From Viridothelium virens (taxonomy: Eukaryota > Ascomycota > Dothideomycetes > Trypetheliales > Trypetheliaceae): 64,000 nucleotides of DNA. Within the stretch, counting starts at the first letter, position 1, and each line of letters opens with the position of its first letter. Shown here one piece after another: positions 42,826 through 53,325 of this stretch. A program made the position numbers and the translations under genes. The DNA lies in assembly GCA_010094025.1 (NCBI GenBank), contig ML991775.1, positions 434,001 to 498,000 on the forward strand, in the 5' to 3' direction. The notes beneath the pieces are model-generated. The model was given only the letters and a program-made list of their open reading frames with translations. It had not been told where the DNA came from and made no database searches.

Positions 42826-44876
42826 ATGGAAGACGGCTCAGTCATGTCAAACAACTCTAATAATCCACAGATTGGACCGACCCTTCAAGACCTGCTTGCT
42901 CGCTTTGCTACTGACAGCGCGGCTGCTAGCATGGACCATCGTCAGTACACAGCCACTCCTTTTGGGCCATTTATTCACAGGTACCAAGAGGAAACTGAGA
43001 CAACATACGAGAGAGGGGAAGTCATGATGCCCAGAAACAGTCAAGTCCATGCCTGAACCCCTCATACTAAGTATCTGGCAGGTCTCGCCAGGAAGCAGAA
43101 ACATCCCGTGCCAACATCTTCGACTTAACCCTCCAGTCTAGAGAACAACAGCAAATCCCAATTGAATTTGGCCCTCTTCACAGCGACCATCGAAACCAGT
43201 CTATTTTAGGAGCTTCTGGCGCCAACCCAAGTCAACCATTCGATATGAACTATCCTCTCAATAGAACCGCGGTGGCATCAATGCCAACGTTTAATCTCCA
43301 GGGAGCACCACCATTAACGCTCATCGATAGCAACAGCTCCAATAGGCATGGATCATTGGAGTTGACAACCATGCTCTATCAGCCTATTGGAGTAGAGTCT
43401 TTCATGGGGGGTCCTTCATTTGAAAACGACAGCACTTTCAGTACAGCGTATGATTCTTCCTGGGTCACAGTTTCACGAACGCCACCGTCGAGGACAATGC
43501 CCCATCAGTGGATGAGGGAAGATTATATCGTAGAAGACCCGGCATCCAGGACGGATGATCCATTCAGCACAAGCCATCCGTCATCCTGGACGACTATTTC
43601 GCAAACGCCGCCTCCTCCTCCAGCAAGAGCATCTTCTCAAGGCGACCTCCTTGACACCAACGCCTCCAACATTCACAGTCCCTTGCCTTGTGCACCAATG
43701 GGATTCAATTCAGCCTTGGGACAACCCGCCGTTGAGGAATTCATCATCCCTCCTGGACCGTTTGACTTCGCCCCCAATGCTCTCGACTCTAACCCACACC
43801 ACCCGTCTGGTTCAGCACTATTGCAAAGAGAAACAAACAATCAGCCATCGGAAGCATTTTCAGCTGAGGGTTCTGACAACAAATCTTATGATGATGATGA
43901 CGATGACGGAAATCTAAATCGACCGCTCGAACTAACATCAGCAGTGCCTAGAATGAAACGACAAAAGTTTTCGCCCTTGGCTAAATCAGAATGCGAAGCT
44001 CACAGTATGTTGATTATGTTTCTCCCGGTGCTCTCATGAAGATTTCTGGCTGACTACGCCAAAGCCATTCCTTATCCTCCGATCATGGGCTTACTCGAGT
44101 ATCCCAAGCCAGCCATGGGGCAATATCGCAAGCCAACGGAGCTGAAGGACAAACAGGGCAATCCCGTCACAGGAGCGCTCGGTCGCGTCCTGAAAGACTA
44201 CAAAGACGAGCACGGCCAACCCATCATACCAGCCAAGATCACCGGCGAGGACCTCACTCCCGAAAACATCTCCATCTGGCGCGCCAAATCCCCCTGGATC
44301 ACGAACAAAGACCTCATCGCACGGGCTTTCGACACCCTCACACCCGCCGAGTTCGCCCACCATGATACCCGCCTCTCGACCGCGAACGCCCGGTGGCGCG
44401 CCGAGTATGGCGGCCTGAGCGCAGGGCTCAGCCGCCGCAACGCCCTAGGCAGCCGGATCGACCTGCGCGTGCTGGACCGGCTGAGCCCTGAGCAGCTCGC
44501 GTTGGGGATCGTGTGGGACAAGGTGCCAGGGAAGATGGAGATGACGCAGCCAGGGTTCCCTGACCTGCCACACCCGATTCCGATGCCGTACCGGGAGTCG
44601 GGGTCTGTCACGGGGCTGAGGAAGAAACTGGAGGATTTGAAAAGGGAGGCGGAGAAGCACGGGGTGAACTGGGAGGTGTGGGATGCGCAGCAGAAGCGGG
44701 GGGATCCTCGTCATGCTACGAGGAAGGCGACAATGAAGAAGAGGAGGGAGGAGATGAGGGAGAGGAGGGAGGGGATGAGGGAGATGAGGGAGATGAGGGA
44801 GGGAATAAGGGAGATGAGGGAGAGGAGGGAGGGGATAAGGGAGATGAGGGAGAGGAGGGAGAAAGGGAAGGAGTAG
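42826..44876 (+). CDS. Gene C: paralogue of A and B with GNxV...GQPIIP...RWR...GGL module
   Basis: Three exons as I read it: 42826-42980, 43082-44004 and 44065-44876, 629 residues; the frame is kept throughout. Intron 1 (GTACCA...TACTAAG...GGCAG) is the weaker call; intron 2 (GTATGT, branch CTGAC) is good. The N-terminal half is disordered and contains an internal near-repeat (STAYDSSWVTVSRTPPS and STSHPSSWTTISQTPPP). An acidic run (SYDDDDDDGN) is followed by the basic KRQKF. The module at about 380-490 shows DKQGNPVTGALGRVL, HGQPIIPAKITGEDL, WRAKSPWITNKDL, NARWRAEYGGL and RVLDRLSPEQLALGIVWDKV. The tail is a highly charged repeat of MRERREG/IREMRE units encoded by a purine-only tract. The function is unknown. 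Confidence 0.7.
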
Positions 44877-44940
44877 GTGGTTGATGGGTTTCTTTTTTCT
44901 TTCTCCCTTTTCCCCTTCGTTTTTTTTCTTTTCTTGAAAA
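44732..44940 (+). repeat. Polypurine repeat followed by polypyrimidine tract
   Basis: From about 44732 to 44876 the plus strand is almost only A and G with scattered T, built from GAGATGAGGGAGAGGAGGGA-type units inside the gene C reading frame. Soon after the stop it turns to a pyrimidine run of T and C (about 44888-44935). Several closely spaced GGG runs could form a G-quadruplex, and the purine then pyrimidine order could pair as a long imperfect hairpin in the RNA 3' end. Confidence 0.8.
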
Positions 44941-45992
44941 AAATAAAAATAGAAAAAGGGAGAGACTTGAAAAAAACGGTAAGACAGATACAATGTGGCT
45001 TCAGAACTGACCTCATTGATATATGTCGATATGCATTGATGTTATTGCAACTCACGCTGCAAATCTCCTTCAAGAAGTTACTGCAATCTTTTCTGCTAAC
45101 ATTTGTGCCCTGGAATTTCCTTACTACCCGTTTGGGACTCCTTCAATTGAGCAAATGGCTCTTGAGTTCTCACTGCGAAAGATCTGTTCGGACTGAGTCT
45201 CGAACAATCTTAATATATACAACCAAGAGTGAACGTCTTAGGGGGTCTGCTGCTGGATCTGACCTCATTGGCCTTTATGCCCTTTACTTCTTTTCTTACT
45301 TGATTACTAGATGGGAGTGGCCTTTAAGTAGTCTTGATATGCGATCTTAGAACGAGGCTTCAAAAGGAACATACTCTTTACTATTCGAGGTGACCTCATT
45401 AATCAAATGATTTCCCATCATCTTGACATAGAATATCTCCCCAAAGGCGATTTCCGGGTATTCCTGATTTGCAATCCAAATACGAGGGTTTTCCCAAAGT
45501 CACTTGATCTGACACTCGAGGTGAGCTCGTTGATTTAGTCACCCTTTGTGCTTGTGAGCCCGGATCTTGCAGTGATTGTCGGAGATTAGCAGCCGATATG
45601 CAACGATGATGGAGGAGCTTGGAGCGATCTGTAAGATTGACTCTAGCATTAGTATCCTGCTGCATCACACTCCTTGTGGGTCGCACGGCTCGCAGACTTC
45701 CCAACAGGCAACTTGGTCCCGCTTTTGAGCAATTTCTTCCATATCACACAAAGCAAAGGCCACGTCCACAAGATCCACAACTGCAGAATATAAATCCAGT
45801 GCCAGACTGCGAATAAATTCTTGATTCTTCACCCCCTCGATCATTGTGATCCATCCTCTTTACCCATTTCGCAAGCTCCTAGCTCTATAGGACAAAGCAC
45901 TTGTAAACTTTCGATACTTTCATTGATACACCTTTGACACTCTCGTTAGCCCTTTACTTTATCCTGCCTCTGGGTGATAGCCATCCGCCTTC
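44877..45992. other. Interval between genes C and D with a diverged tandem repeat
   Basis: No gene. A block of related units marked by GACCTCATTG-type anchors fills 45000-45560 (separate entry). A TATAAA at 45789 lies about 200 bases before the gene D start. Confidence 0.55.
45003..45560. repeat. Diverged tandem repeat, ~130-bp period
   Basis: The anchor TGACCTCATT or TGAGCTCGTT, each followed by a TTGATT/TAATCA-like segment, occurs near 45008, 45260, 45391 and 45522. Spacing is about 250, 131 and 131 bp, so one unit in the first gap may have lost its anchor. In the last two units CTATTCGAGGTGA and ACTCGAGGTGA precede the anchor. Outside the anchors the units are strongly diverged. Confidence 0.55.
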
Positions 45993-48900
45993 ATGGCAGC
46001 AAGGGTATACCGCAGACTGCTCCCGGCCACAATGGCTGATCAATCGCGGTCCACTTTCGTCGTGGCAGGCCTGCAACTGAGCATAAGAGAGGAGAGTCAC
46101 ATCATCGCCTCCCCACAGAACACTCCGCTACTACATCAGTACCCAGAGTGGTACACCTCAACATATCAACTGGGGCCAAACTCCGTAGTCTATCGCAACA
46201 TCGAGAGTATACATCACAACTGGGGTTACTGGGAGTTTGCAGACCCAGATCACCAGGCGAAGGCGAAGACCCATGGTCTGGATTCGCCAGAGGAAGTCTT
46301 CTCAGCCACCATAAATGTTGTAATGAGCAGCGTGCGACCCTTTCCGAGCGGCGTCACTTCAAAGTCCGGTCATCCTATTCAGTGGAATGACTTGGAGGCA
46401 ATCAATTTGATCTGGATACCAGGACGTCTTGATGGAACCAAAGGCCTACAGAATGGACAGCTAGCATCTGCATACCGCCACATCAGGGAGATTCAGGCAC
46501 GTCGCACTCGCCACAGCCTTCCAACTATACGTATCCCTTATGAGAAGTACGTTTATGCTGGAACGTACTTTCGCTGGTACCTCGAGCCAGGTGCAGATCT
46601 CCAGTACATTCGTCAATGGATCAATTCTACCCCTCTTCGATTCCTGAGCCTTGCACCTTCCACTGCGGAGTCTATCGTTGCAGGATTTCCGGAGTGGAAG
46701 GGTCGTTCCCTCTTTGGCAATTCCACGAACGCGATTTTTCTTCATGACTTGTACCTCCATGCAGCCGATCGCAGACTGAAGCCCAACAGTTTTCCAATGA
46801 ACAGGCCACCGAGTCAAGATGGTCATAAGGCGGACACAGAAGACTTTACTTCGTACCATCCGGCCGTGGAGGATGTAACGGAAAAGGATTTCGAAAAAGT
46901 CTGTCTTGCTCTTAACCAAATACGCAAAGGAGATTATGTCACGCGAGGGTGGGATAGGCCTCCTGTCATACTTGATGCTGATGGAAATGTCTTGCGAGAT
47001 CCCGAAGGCAGTGGTGCAATGATTCTTGATTATCCTCACTTGCCCATGCGGATTAGCAGCTGTCAGGGATGGTGGCAAAGGGAGACCTGGATGCGTCTTG
47101 ATTGTCGCTTGGTGCCAGACGACCTCACCATGCGTAAGCGGGGTGGAGGAAACAAACCCAGGAAGTCTGCACAAGATGACTTGTCTTTGACTAGGCCACA
47201 GAGACAGACAGGGTCGAGGACCGTGAAGCCGGCGCAAGCCAGGGATCGAGTAACCAAGCAAGCATCTTGCACTGGCCCTGTTATTGATCCTGCCGAGCAA
47301 GATGGCAAGATCATGGATGAAGTTACCGAGGCGCTCAAGCGCCATACTCAGAAAAAGCCTCGCCCCAAGAAGCACAGGCTGAACAGCGGCTCTCAATCAC
47401 CTCCTCTCATCGAAAAGAGTCTGAGAGAAGATGAATCTGAAGGGTCATCAAGCAGCATGAAGCTTTTTAAGACGGCTGGCTTGCCGAACGGGACAGGAAG
47501 CGCTATGGCTGGCGACGCATCTCCAAATGCCGCGAGTGAGATAGGATGGAGTGTCCGACCAAGTCATTCCAACTCTTTATCTGGTCCAACGATTTTGGAC
47601 ACGTATCTGGCAGGGAATTCTAAAGGCGACATGTTCCACCCTTCCCAGTTAGGGTTGGCGCCTTCATTGATGTATCCTTCACTCAATACTACCGAAACCT
47701 TTGCGCCGACATACCGGACCCCTGAATACGAAGAGAACTATAGCGCGAGAAGGGATTTCGTACCTCAGTCCACCTCCACTATGCTCCACAATGCTGGTGG
47801 TATGTCGAGCAATGGCAGCAAGCCACCACATATCGGGACCGATGATTCAAGCGACGAACAACCAACGATTATCGCTCGAGCAAGATATGAGGATGATCAG
47901 CCATCGAAGATAGGAGGTACCCCACTGGGTTATATGAAGACGCCTTCTTCTAGCTCGCGATGGACGCACGTGACTCGAACGAACTCTACTGCGAGTCCAG
48001 ACCAAGGTCGGATACCGCTAGCATACCAGCAATTTCCGGATCCGCACACGTATATGGGATATCAACAGCGACAAGATACGCTCTGGGCGCATTACAGGTC
48101 TGGAGTTGAGCCGCTGCTATCCATTCCGTATGTACCTACGTCGAGCATCTCGGTATCTGACCTAGTTCGTCCGCCTTGGTCATTATCAGAGAATGACGCG
48201 CAGGACGTGCAATTCAATCAGCTGTACCAGCCCGGTTCATATGGCACATCCGAGAAGGAGCCGTCCCACAGTCTCGTGAATGTTGGCGAAGCTCAATCCA
48301 GAGGTCAAGCTCAGTTTAGACACTTTGCCCCAACCAACACAATGGAGGGATCCTTGTGTGACGCTTCGGAGGAAAATCAGGGCAAAATGGATTACCCGGT
48401 CGAGGCACTCTTTGCTACTGAGAGGAACCCGGGTTCGAGTTCGGCGGCATTGATGAGACAGCAGGTACCAGCAACTGGTGCCAACATTACCGGCGCCAAG
48501 CAGCTCTCTGTCGGTATGCTTCCGGCTTCTGCTGCAGCAAGCTCGTCAGATAAAGGCGCGATGAGCAACTTTGTGCAGGAACGCTCTGGGATTTCCAAGG
48601 GTAACGGCACCTTCGTCTTCGATGATGACATCGCCAAAATCCAGAAGTATTTGAAATCTGGTGCCCAAGCCGTCAACCCCTATATCAAAGACCCAGCGGA
48701 TTCTTCGAGCAATTTTCCAGGTGAAAATCGGCACGGGCCGAATGCTTCGACACCTGCACTGGAGCTTAAGGAAGGCTCCGAGTCGAGCGAACAGGAGCCT
48801 CAAATTCGGAACAAGGACCTTTGGGAGCCAAGGGAAGAAAAGACCGAAGAGGACGAATCGAGCGTGGTCCAGATTACTGCTGCTACTACCGAAGCGCCTG

Positions 48901-49007
48901 GAGTCCCTACAGAGAACCCCACTCGTGTAGCCGACGAACGGGCTAGGGAGAGGAAGGCCATCGAGGCAGAGTCCCAAGCAGGCGAAGAACGCCGCTTTAG
49001 ATTTTGA
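45993..49007 (+). CDS. Gene D: large hypothetical protein with a weak copy of the A/B/C module
   Basis: Single exon, 1004 residues, ATG at 45993; a second in-frame ATG at 46032 (MADQSRS) is possible. I do not recognise it. Residues ~40-270 look folded (YPEWYTSTYQLGPNSVVYR, HHNWGYWEFADPDHQAKA, aromatic-rich). Near 325-385 a segment PPVILDADGNVLRDPEGSGA, then ILDYPHLPMRI, then WWQRETWMR resembles the front of the module in genes A-C but lacks the RWR...GGL end. Basic patches (KKPRPKKHR) and a long Ser/Pro/Glu-rich disordered remainder follow, ending with a charged helix (RARERKAIEAESQAGEERR). Same strand and same neighbourhood as A-C suggest a shared origin. The function is unknown. Confidence 0.75.
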   Translation: MAARVYRRLLPATMADQSRSTFVVAGLQLSIREESHIIASPQNTPLLHQYPEWYTSTYQLGPNSVVYRNIESIHHNWGYWEFADPDHQAKAKTHGLDSPEEVFSATINVVMSSVRPFPSGVTSKSGHPIQWNDLEAINLIWIPGRLDGTKGLQNGQLASAYRHIREIQARRTRHSLPTIRIPYEKYVYAGTYFRWYLEPGADLQYIRQWINSTPLRFLSLAPSTAESIVAGFPEWKGRSLFGNSTNAIFLHDLYLHAADRRLKPNSFPMNRPPSQDGHKADTEDFTSYHPAVEDVTEKDFEKVCLALNQIRKGDYVTRGWDRPPVILDADGNVLRDPEGSGAMILDYPHLPMRISSCQGWWQRETWMRLDCRLVPDDLTMRKRGGGNKPRKSAQDDLSLTRPQRQTGSRTVKPAQARDRVTKQASCTGPVIDPAEQDGKIMDEVTEALKRHTQKKPRPKKHRLNSGSQSPPLIEKSLREDESEGSSSSMKLFKTAGLPNGTGSAMAGDASPNAASEIGWSVRPSHSNSLSGPTILDTYLAGNSKGDMFHPSQLGLAPSLMYPSLNTTETFAPTYRTPEYEENYSARRDFVPQSTSTMLHNAGGMSSNGSKPPHIGTDDSSDEQPTIIARARYEDDQPSKIGGTPLGYMKTPSSSSRWTHVTRTNSTASPDQGRIPLAYQQFPDPHTYMGYQQRQDTLWAHYRSGVEPLLSIPYVPTSSISVSDLVRPPWSLSENDAQDVQFNQLYQPGSYGTSEKEPSHSLVNVGEAQSRGQAQFRHFAPTNTMEGSLCDASEENQGKMDYPVEALFATERNPGSSSAALMRQQVPATGANITGAKQLSVGMLPASAAASSSDKGAMSNFVQERSGISKGNGTFVFDDDIAKIQKYLKSGAQAVNPYIKDPADSSSNFPGENRHGPNASTPALELKEGSESSEQEPQIRNKDLWEPREEKTEEDESSVVQITAATTEAPGVPTENPTRVADERARERKAIEAESQAGEERRFRF

Positions 49008-49095
49008 GAGCAGCAGCAGTGCCAACACCATCGCACCTTGATTATCTTTCTCTCGCTCTCTAGAATCCCACAGTATCAAGAAATTCCAAGCCACC

Positions 49096-49311
49096 ATGAA
49101 ACTCGAGAAGCTGCCAAACGAGGTCCTGGAGCAGGTGTTCTCCCACTGCCCAGATGTGAGAGCGTTGCTCACTCTGGCGTACACCTACCGCCATCTCAAG
49201 GAGGTGGCATTCCGCCAAGGGGGTAGGCTGTTGGAGACGGCGCTCGACATGCATTATGGGCCTGTCCGCCTGCTCCTCCAGCTGACCAGTGTGCTCGTCA
49301 CAGATTCTTAG
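49096..49311 (+). CDS. Short F-box protein or F-box gene fragment
   Basis: 71 codons starting MKLEKLPNEVLEQVFSHCP after a good start context (GCCACCATGA). The LPxE(V/L)Lxx(V/I)F core and following LLTLAYTYRHLKEVA match the F-box helix bundle that binds Skp1 in SCF ubiquitin ligases. Fungal F-box proteins normally run several hundred residues; this one stops soon after the domain. Another frame just downstream (49289-49561) continues openly but out of phase, with no intron that would join them. A truncated or decayed gene is therefore likely. Confidence 0.5.
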   Translation: MKLEKLPNEVLEQVFSHCPDVRALLTLAYTYRHLKEVAFRQGGRLLETALDMHYGPVRLLLQLTSVLVTDS

Positions 49312-49735
49312 CGAGGGTTCCGAGTCGAACACGACTCTGTGTGTAAATAGAAACTTAGGCCGCGCGATCTGCTGGCGACGGACCTTCCATGTCAGGATTC
49401 TCAGTTGGGGTTACGACGCTGATCCTGTCAATCTTGAAATTTTTGGCAAGGTTTCGGCAAACAACATGGGTCATCACACAAAAAACCTTTATCTCGATCC
49501 AATGGAATTCCGAGAGAATTCCAAAGCCTTTGTTAGTACCAACATTCACAAGATACAATAAAGATAAGGAATCTGACTAAAGCTTTAGCATTGACCCATT
49601 ATCTTTGTGGCACACAGTCTCAAGGGGCTAATATGCAAGATTATAAGTCTGGCGTGGATTTTATAATGTAGTGGGATACGTGCTTACCAAATCCACCATC
49701 CCTTAAACAATCCTCCACTCTGCAGGGACTTTGAT

Positions 49736-49884
49736 GAGTGAAGACAAAAATTCCAGGGATATTGCAGACGCCCTGTACGGTACAATCTTTATGGGAACGC
49801 CTCATCAAGGATCTGATTTCGCTATCTGGGGGGAATTCCTCAGGCGATGGTTTTTTGAACAAGCAGGGCCGATATCACGATAGC
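49736..49884 (+). pseudogene. Relic of NLR-type alpha/beta-hydrolase domain
   Basis: One plus-strand frame reads DIADALYGTIFMGTPHQGSD, followed by FAIWGEF and a stop. The (I/F)FMGTPH(R/Q)GSD..(S/I)WG motif is the hallmark of the lipase/esterase-like domain at the front of many fungal NACHT/NB-ARC (STAND) proteins. No start, no catalytic context and no downstream NTPase remain, so this is a fragment of a dead gene. Confidence 0.6.
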
Positions 49885-51806
49885 CAGCCGTATAGCGATT
49901 CGAGACATCGGTTACGTTCCGTTCCCAGGCCCTTCCAACAAGGTGATCCGCCGTTCAGTTAACATGACACGACATTTTTCCAAGCTGTCGACCCTCTTGC
50001 ATCCTGCATCCCGACAGCCTCTTGATTATCGCTATATCCAATTCGGGTACGGTGCTCGTTGTGTCGTGGTAGGTGGGCGGCGCATCACTTTCTTGGAAGA
50101 GTTTGAGGTCGGAATGTTCACGGTGCCTGGAAAAGCCATGAAATTATCCAAGCCCGGCATATTTACAGGACTTTCGAGATCGACGGGAAATGTGAGTGCG
50201 TGTGAGCTGAAAGCTTCGGGTTGAAGACTCTTGTAATGCTTTGTCAGGCATAACAATATATACCAAATCATAAGTTCGCTTAACATCACTCCTGATATTA
50301 GACTCCTTGCAACTGGACTTGGGCACTGAAATATAGGTTCAGGGTCGGTACAGCTCGCTGCGCAAATTCATACTAACAGTGGGTCATCTGATTGATTGTA
50401 GAGAGTACGTACGGTTCTGCGGAAGCTATAAGTGCTGTGGTAGCGTAGCAGGTGTCGGTAGATACATATCGAGGACGCTCCAGGCGACGTTCTGCTGACT
50501 TTTTCAATCCCTCCGGTCCGTCCATCTTGGCCTGGTACTCGTGGAAATATAGATGAGATGTGCCAGGTAGAAGTGTAATCTCAAGGTCTGGACTCATCCC
50601 ACTCTTAACGTGCCAGAAGACTTAGTCAAAATTGTACGATTTCCGTGAGGGTGCGCTTCAGTCGTCCGGCTGAACGAAGGCCGTCACGTGCCATATAGGG
50701 CTGCGTTCCACGCCGGCTGCTTGACCTCGATTGAGAGCCAATGGCCATTTCTCTTTCTTTTTCGTTCTCTACTCCAGGATATACAAATTTTATAATTTCA
50801 AGCGATAAAGTCTGTTCAGAACCCGAAGGACCTTCCATTTGGCCTTCGACAAAAGCTCAAGAAGGTAGATGAAAACTGTCAGATACAGCACAGATATCAC
50901 AATATTTGTGAGGTTCACCATCCGAATGCAAAGCTCTGATGAGCTTGTGAGGGCAGCCCAGAGTCAAGCGTTGTAAGAAGTCCATGGGGAGCCTAGCCCC
51001 GATCGATTCGGGTTGAGACTGAGACCGAAGTATCGGAATCTTTGAAGATGCGCGTTGTTGCCCTCCTGCTGATTTTGGGACTGTTACATCCTCGCGCATA
51101 CAGGAAGCGTCTGCCGTCTCGACATCAATAACGAGTCTGATATACTTTGCATCCAAACTTCTGCTTTGCACCAGACTCATGGAGCTCGTGATGCGCAGTG
51201 AGGGTGAGGTGGATGCTATACATCTCTCAGCAGATGCTGAGCAACGTGAATGTGGAGATAAAGCTCACATGCAAGTGGCTGATCGCGAACTTTTGTTGTG
51301 ATGTCCTTTGATATGAAAGAATGCTAAGCAATGGCACTCCCCAGAAACATGTCCAAAAGAGCGCAAGAACAGGGTTCGTTCCAGCGAAAGAGTAATTGAG
51401 GCTAAAGCACACTTGCAGGAGCTATTATAAAGCGAAGAAGCATTCTTGGGTCACAATTCCACGCTTATCGTTGCATGGTGGGGGCTGTGTTGATGGAGCA
51501 TGCGGCCAAGCTTCTGAAAGACCCCCCTTTGCGGAGAAGACTGGAGAAGGCAGTACCTGATGATAATTTTGCACCTTTCACAGCATATCCTGGCGCGCGT
51601 AGCGACAGTCTCACCAGAGCCCCATTGATCCTTATTACTGTTTCGAATTTCTAAGTGGCAAAAAAGGTGAAAAATAGCGCAGAGATGTTACAGCTATCTT
51701 TTGGATATCGTAAAAGAATGATGGACAATACTTCGCCTTGAAGTGATGCAGACGCCAAGGACCGTCCTCACACATGGTACACTGCCTACTCATCATTATT
51801 CACTGC

Positions 51807-53325
51807 TCAAAAGCGTTCATCGCCGCTATTCGCCTCCTTCCCGAGCTCCCTGTGTATTTCCATTTCGAAAGAAGTCGTTCTCATCACGTCTTCAGCCTTC
51901 GATGTAGCCAGCGCAGTAGCTTCCTTGCCAACTTCACTAATCGACCCCAGTGTTGAGACGGGAGATTCGGGCTGTGGTGTAGACTGAGGATTCCAGATTG
52001 GTAGCTGCATATTGCTGCCGGCGTCCTGGTTACGTCGACGGAAAAGGCGCATGTACCAAGCCTTGGCTTTGTGAGGCGTTGCGGACGCTGCACGCCCCAA
52101 CTTGAAAGTTGACGTGTTGATGCTATCGAACTTGATTAGCTTTGTAAAAAATAATTTAGAATAGGTGCTGCTCACGTCGAGATCGTCGCGGTAGCCCGGC
52201 TCCCAGACCACTTCTCCTTTACATACGCCTTCGCCCGACTCCCGAACGAGGAGCTGCTCCCCTGTGACGTCGAGCTCCGTCCTTCCTTCAGCCTAGGGAA
52301 AACCTTTCCCAGACCGATGGCTACCAATGCCGTCCGATACATGCTCGTCGCTTCCTTCCCGACTCCGAAGAACGCGAAGACGGAAATCCCTGTCGCGATG
52401 CGGATCCAATGGTCGATGAGAACGACACCATAGCTTGGTACCATCAAGATCTCATTCCACGCTTCCGGGTCATGGACTAATTTCCAAGAATACGGGATAT
52501 GGGTGACGATGATATTCTTGTAGAAGAGATAGATGGTGAGGATGAGGAAGGCTAGACCAAGGGAGAGTGCCATTAGAAAGAGCCGGAGAAAGCGGGATCT
52601 GTTGGTGTTGGAGGCAGTGAGGAGGGAGGAGAACTGGGTACGGTAGCGGTGGATGCGGTAGATTACGAGGCCTGGAGGTGCAAATTCCTGGTTAGTATTG
52701 GATCTCTGACATGACAATTTGCGTCAGGTTATTCGCATAAGGAAGATCAATATTTACCGGAATAGTAGACATCCACGAGCGCAAAAAGCGGAGGCCACAT
52801 CTGCACCAGCACAACGGCAGGCCAAGAATTATCAATCATGATCGTGCACCCATTGAGTCCAAAAACCGCGTACCGGGCGGGCTGTACCACATAATGGGCG
52901 AACATCAACAACACCGGTAGCCCCCAACACATGATCAGCTCTCCTATCATCCTCTTCTTCTCCTCACCGCTGCTTCGTCCCATCGTGGCGTTATCTGTAT
53001 CGAGCACCTTCGCTAACTCTCTCATGATGCAAATGAGTGCTCCCGTTTGGCCAATTTGGGCGCCGATGAACAGCTTGACTTCGATATCGCAGAGGATGGT
53101 GCCAGAGAACCAATTGCTGACATTGTCATTAGGCCAGATAAGGGCGTTGATAAGGTCGGATAGGTTCATGAGGAGGATCCAGAGAATGAGGCTGCTAGCT
53201 GCAATATTGCGAGCGCGGGCATGGAAGATGAATGGAGGGAGGTCGATGAGGAGATTGAGGAGAGAGAAGAATGCGAGGATGATGGCGGCGGTGTAGACTG
53301 GGGAAGTGAGGACTGTATTCTCCAT
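51807..53325 (-). CDS. STE3-type pheromone (a-factor) receptor
   Basis: Three exons: 53325-52758, 52671-52223 and 52139-51807, 449 residues. The ATG at 53325 gives the extracellular MENTVLTSPVY front, typical of short STE3 N-termini. Seven TM spans are visible, among them AAIILAFFSLLNLLIDLPPF, SLILWILLMNLSDLINALIW, MIGELIMCWGLPVLLMFAHY, LFLMALSLGLAFLILTIYLF and a last one near WIRIATGISVFAFFGVGKEA. Typical landmarks are NLLIDLPPF, LIWPND and ILCDIEVK. The receptor senses the lipopeptide mating pheromone and signals through a G protein and the Fus3-type MAPK path. Intron 2 needed care: only the donor after ...RAKAY keeps the frame. The cytosolic tail is Ser/Thr-rich. Confidence 0.93.

Larger units (their letters stand above)
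49008..51806. other. 2.8-kb degenerate region with gene fragments
   Basis: Contains an F-box fragment (49096-49311) and a relic of an NLR-type hydrolase domain (about 49736-49884), listed separately. Minus-strand frames of 60-107 codons between 50373 and 51180 have no motif and are interrupted; they may be remnants of a gene on that strand. Nothing intact is seen. Confidence 0.5.

Noticed and set aside
46461-47396. 311-codon minus-strand frame opposite gene D
   Set aside because: No motif, and the plus strand has a much longer continuous frame with a coherent composition.
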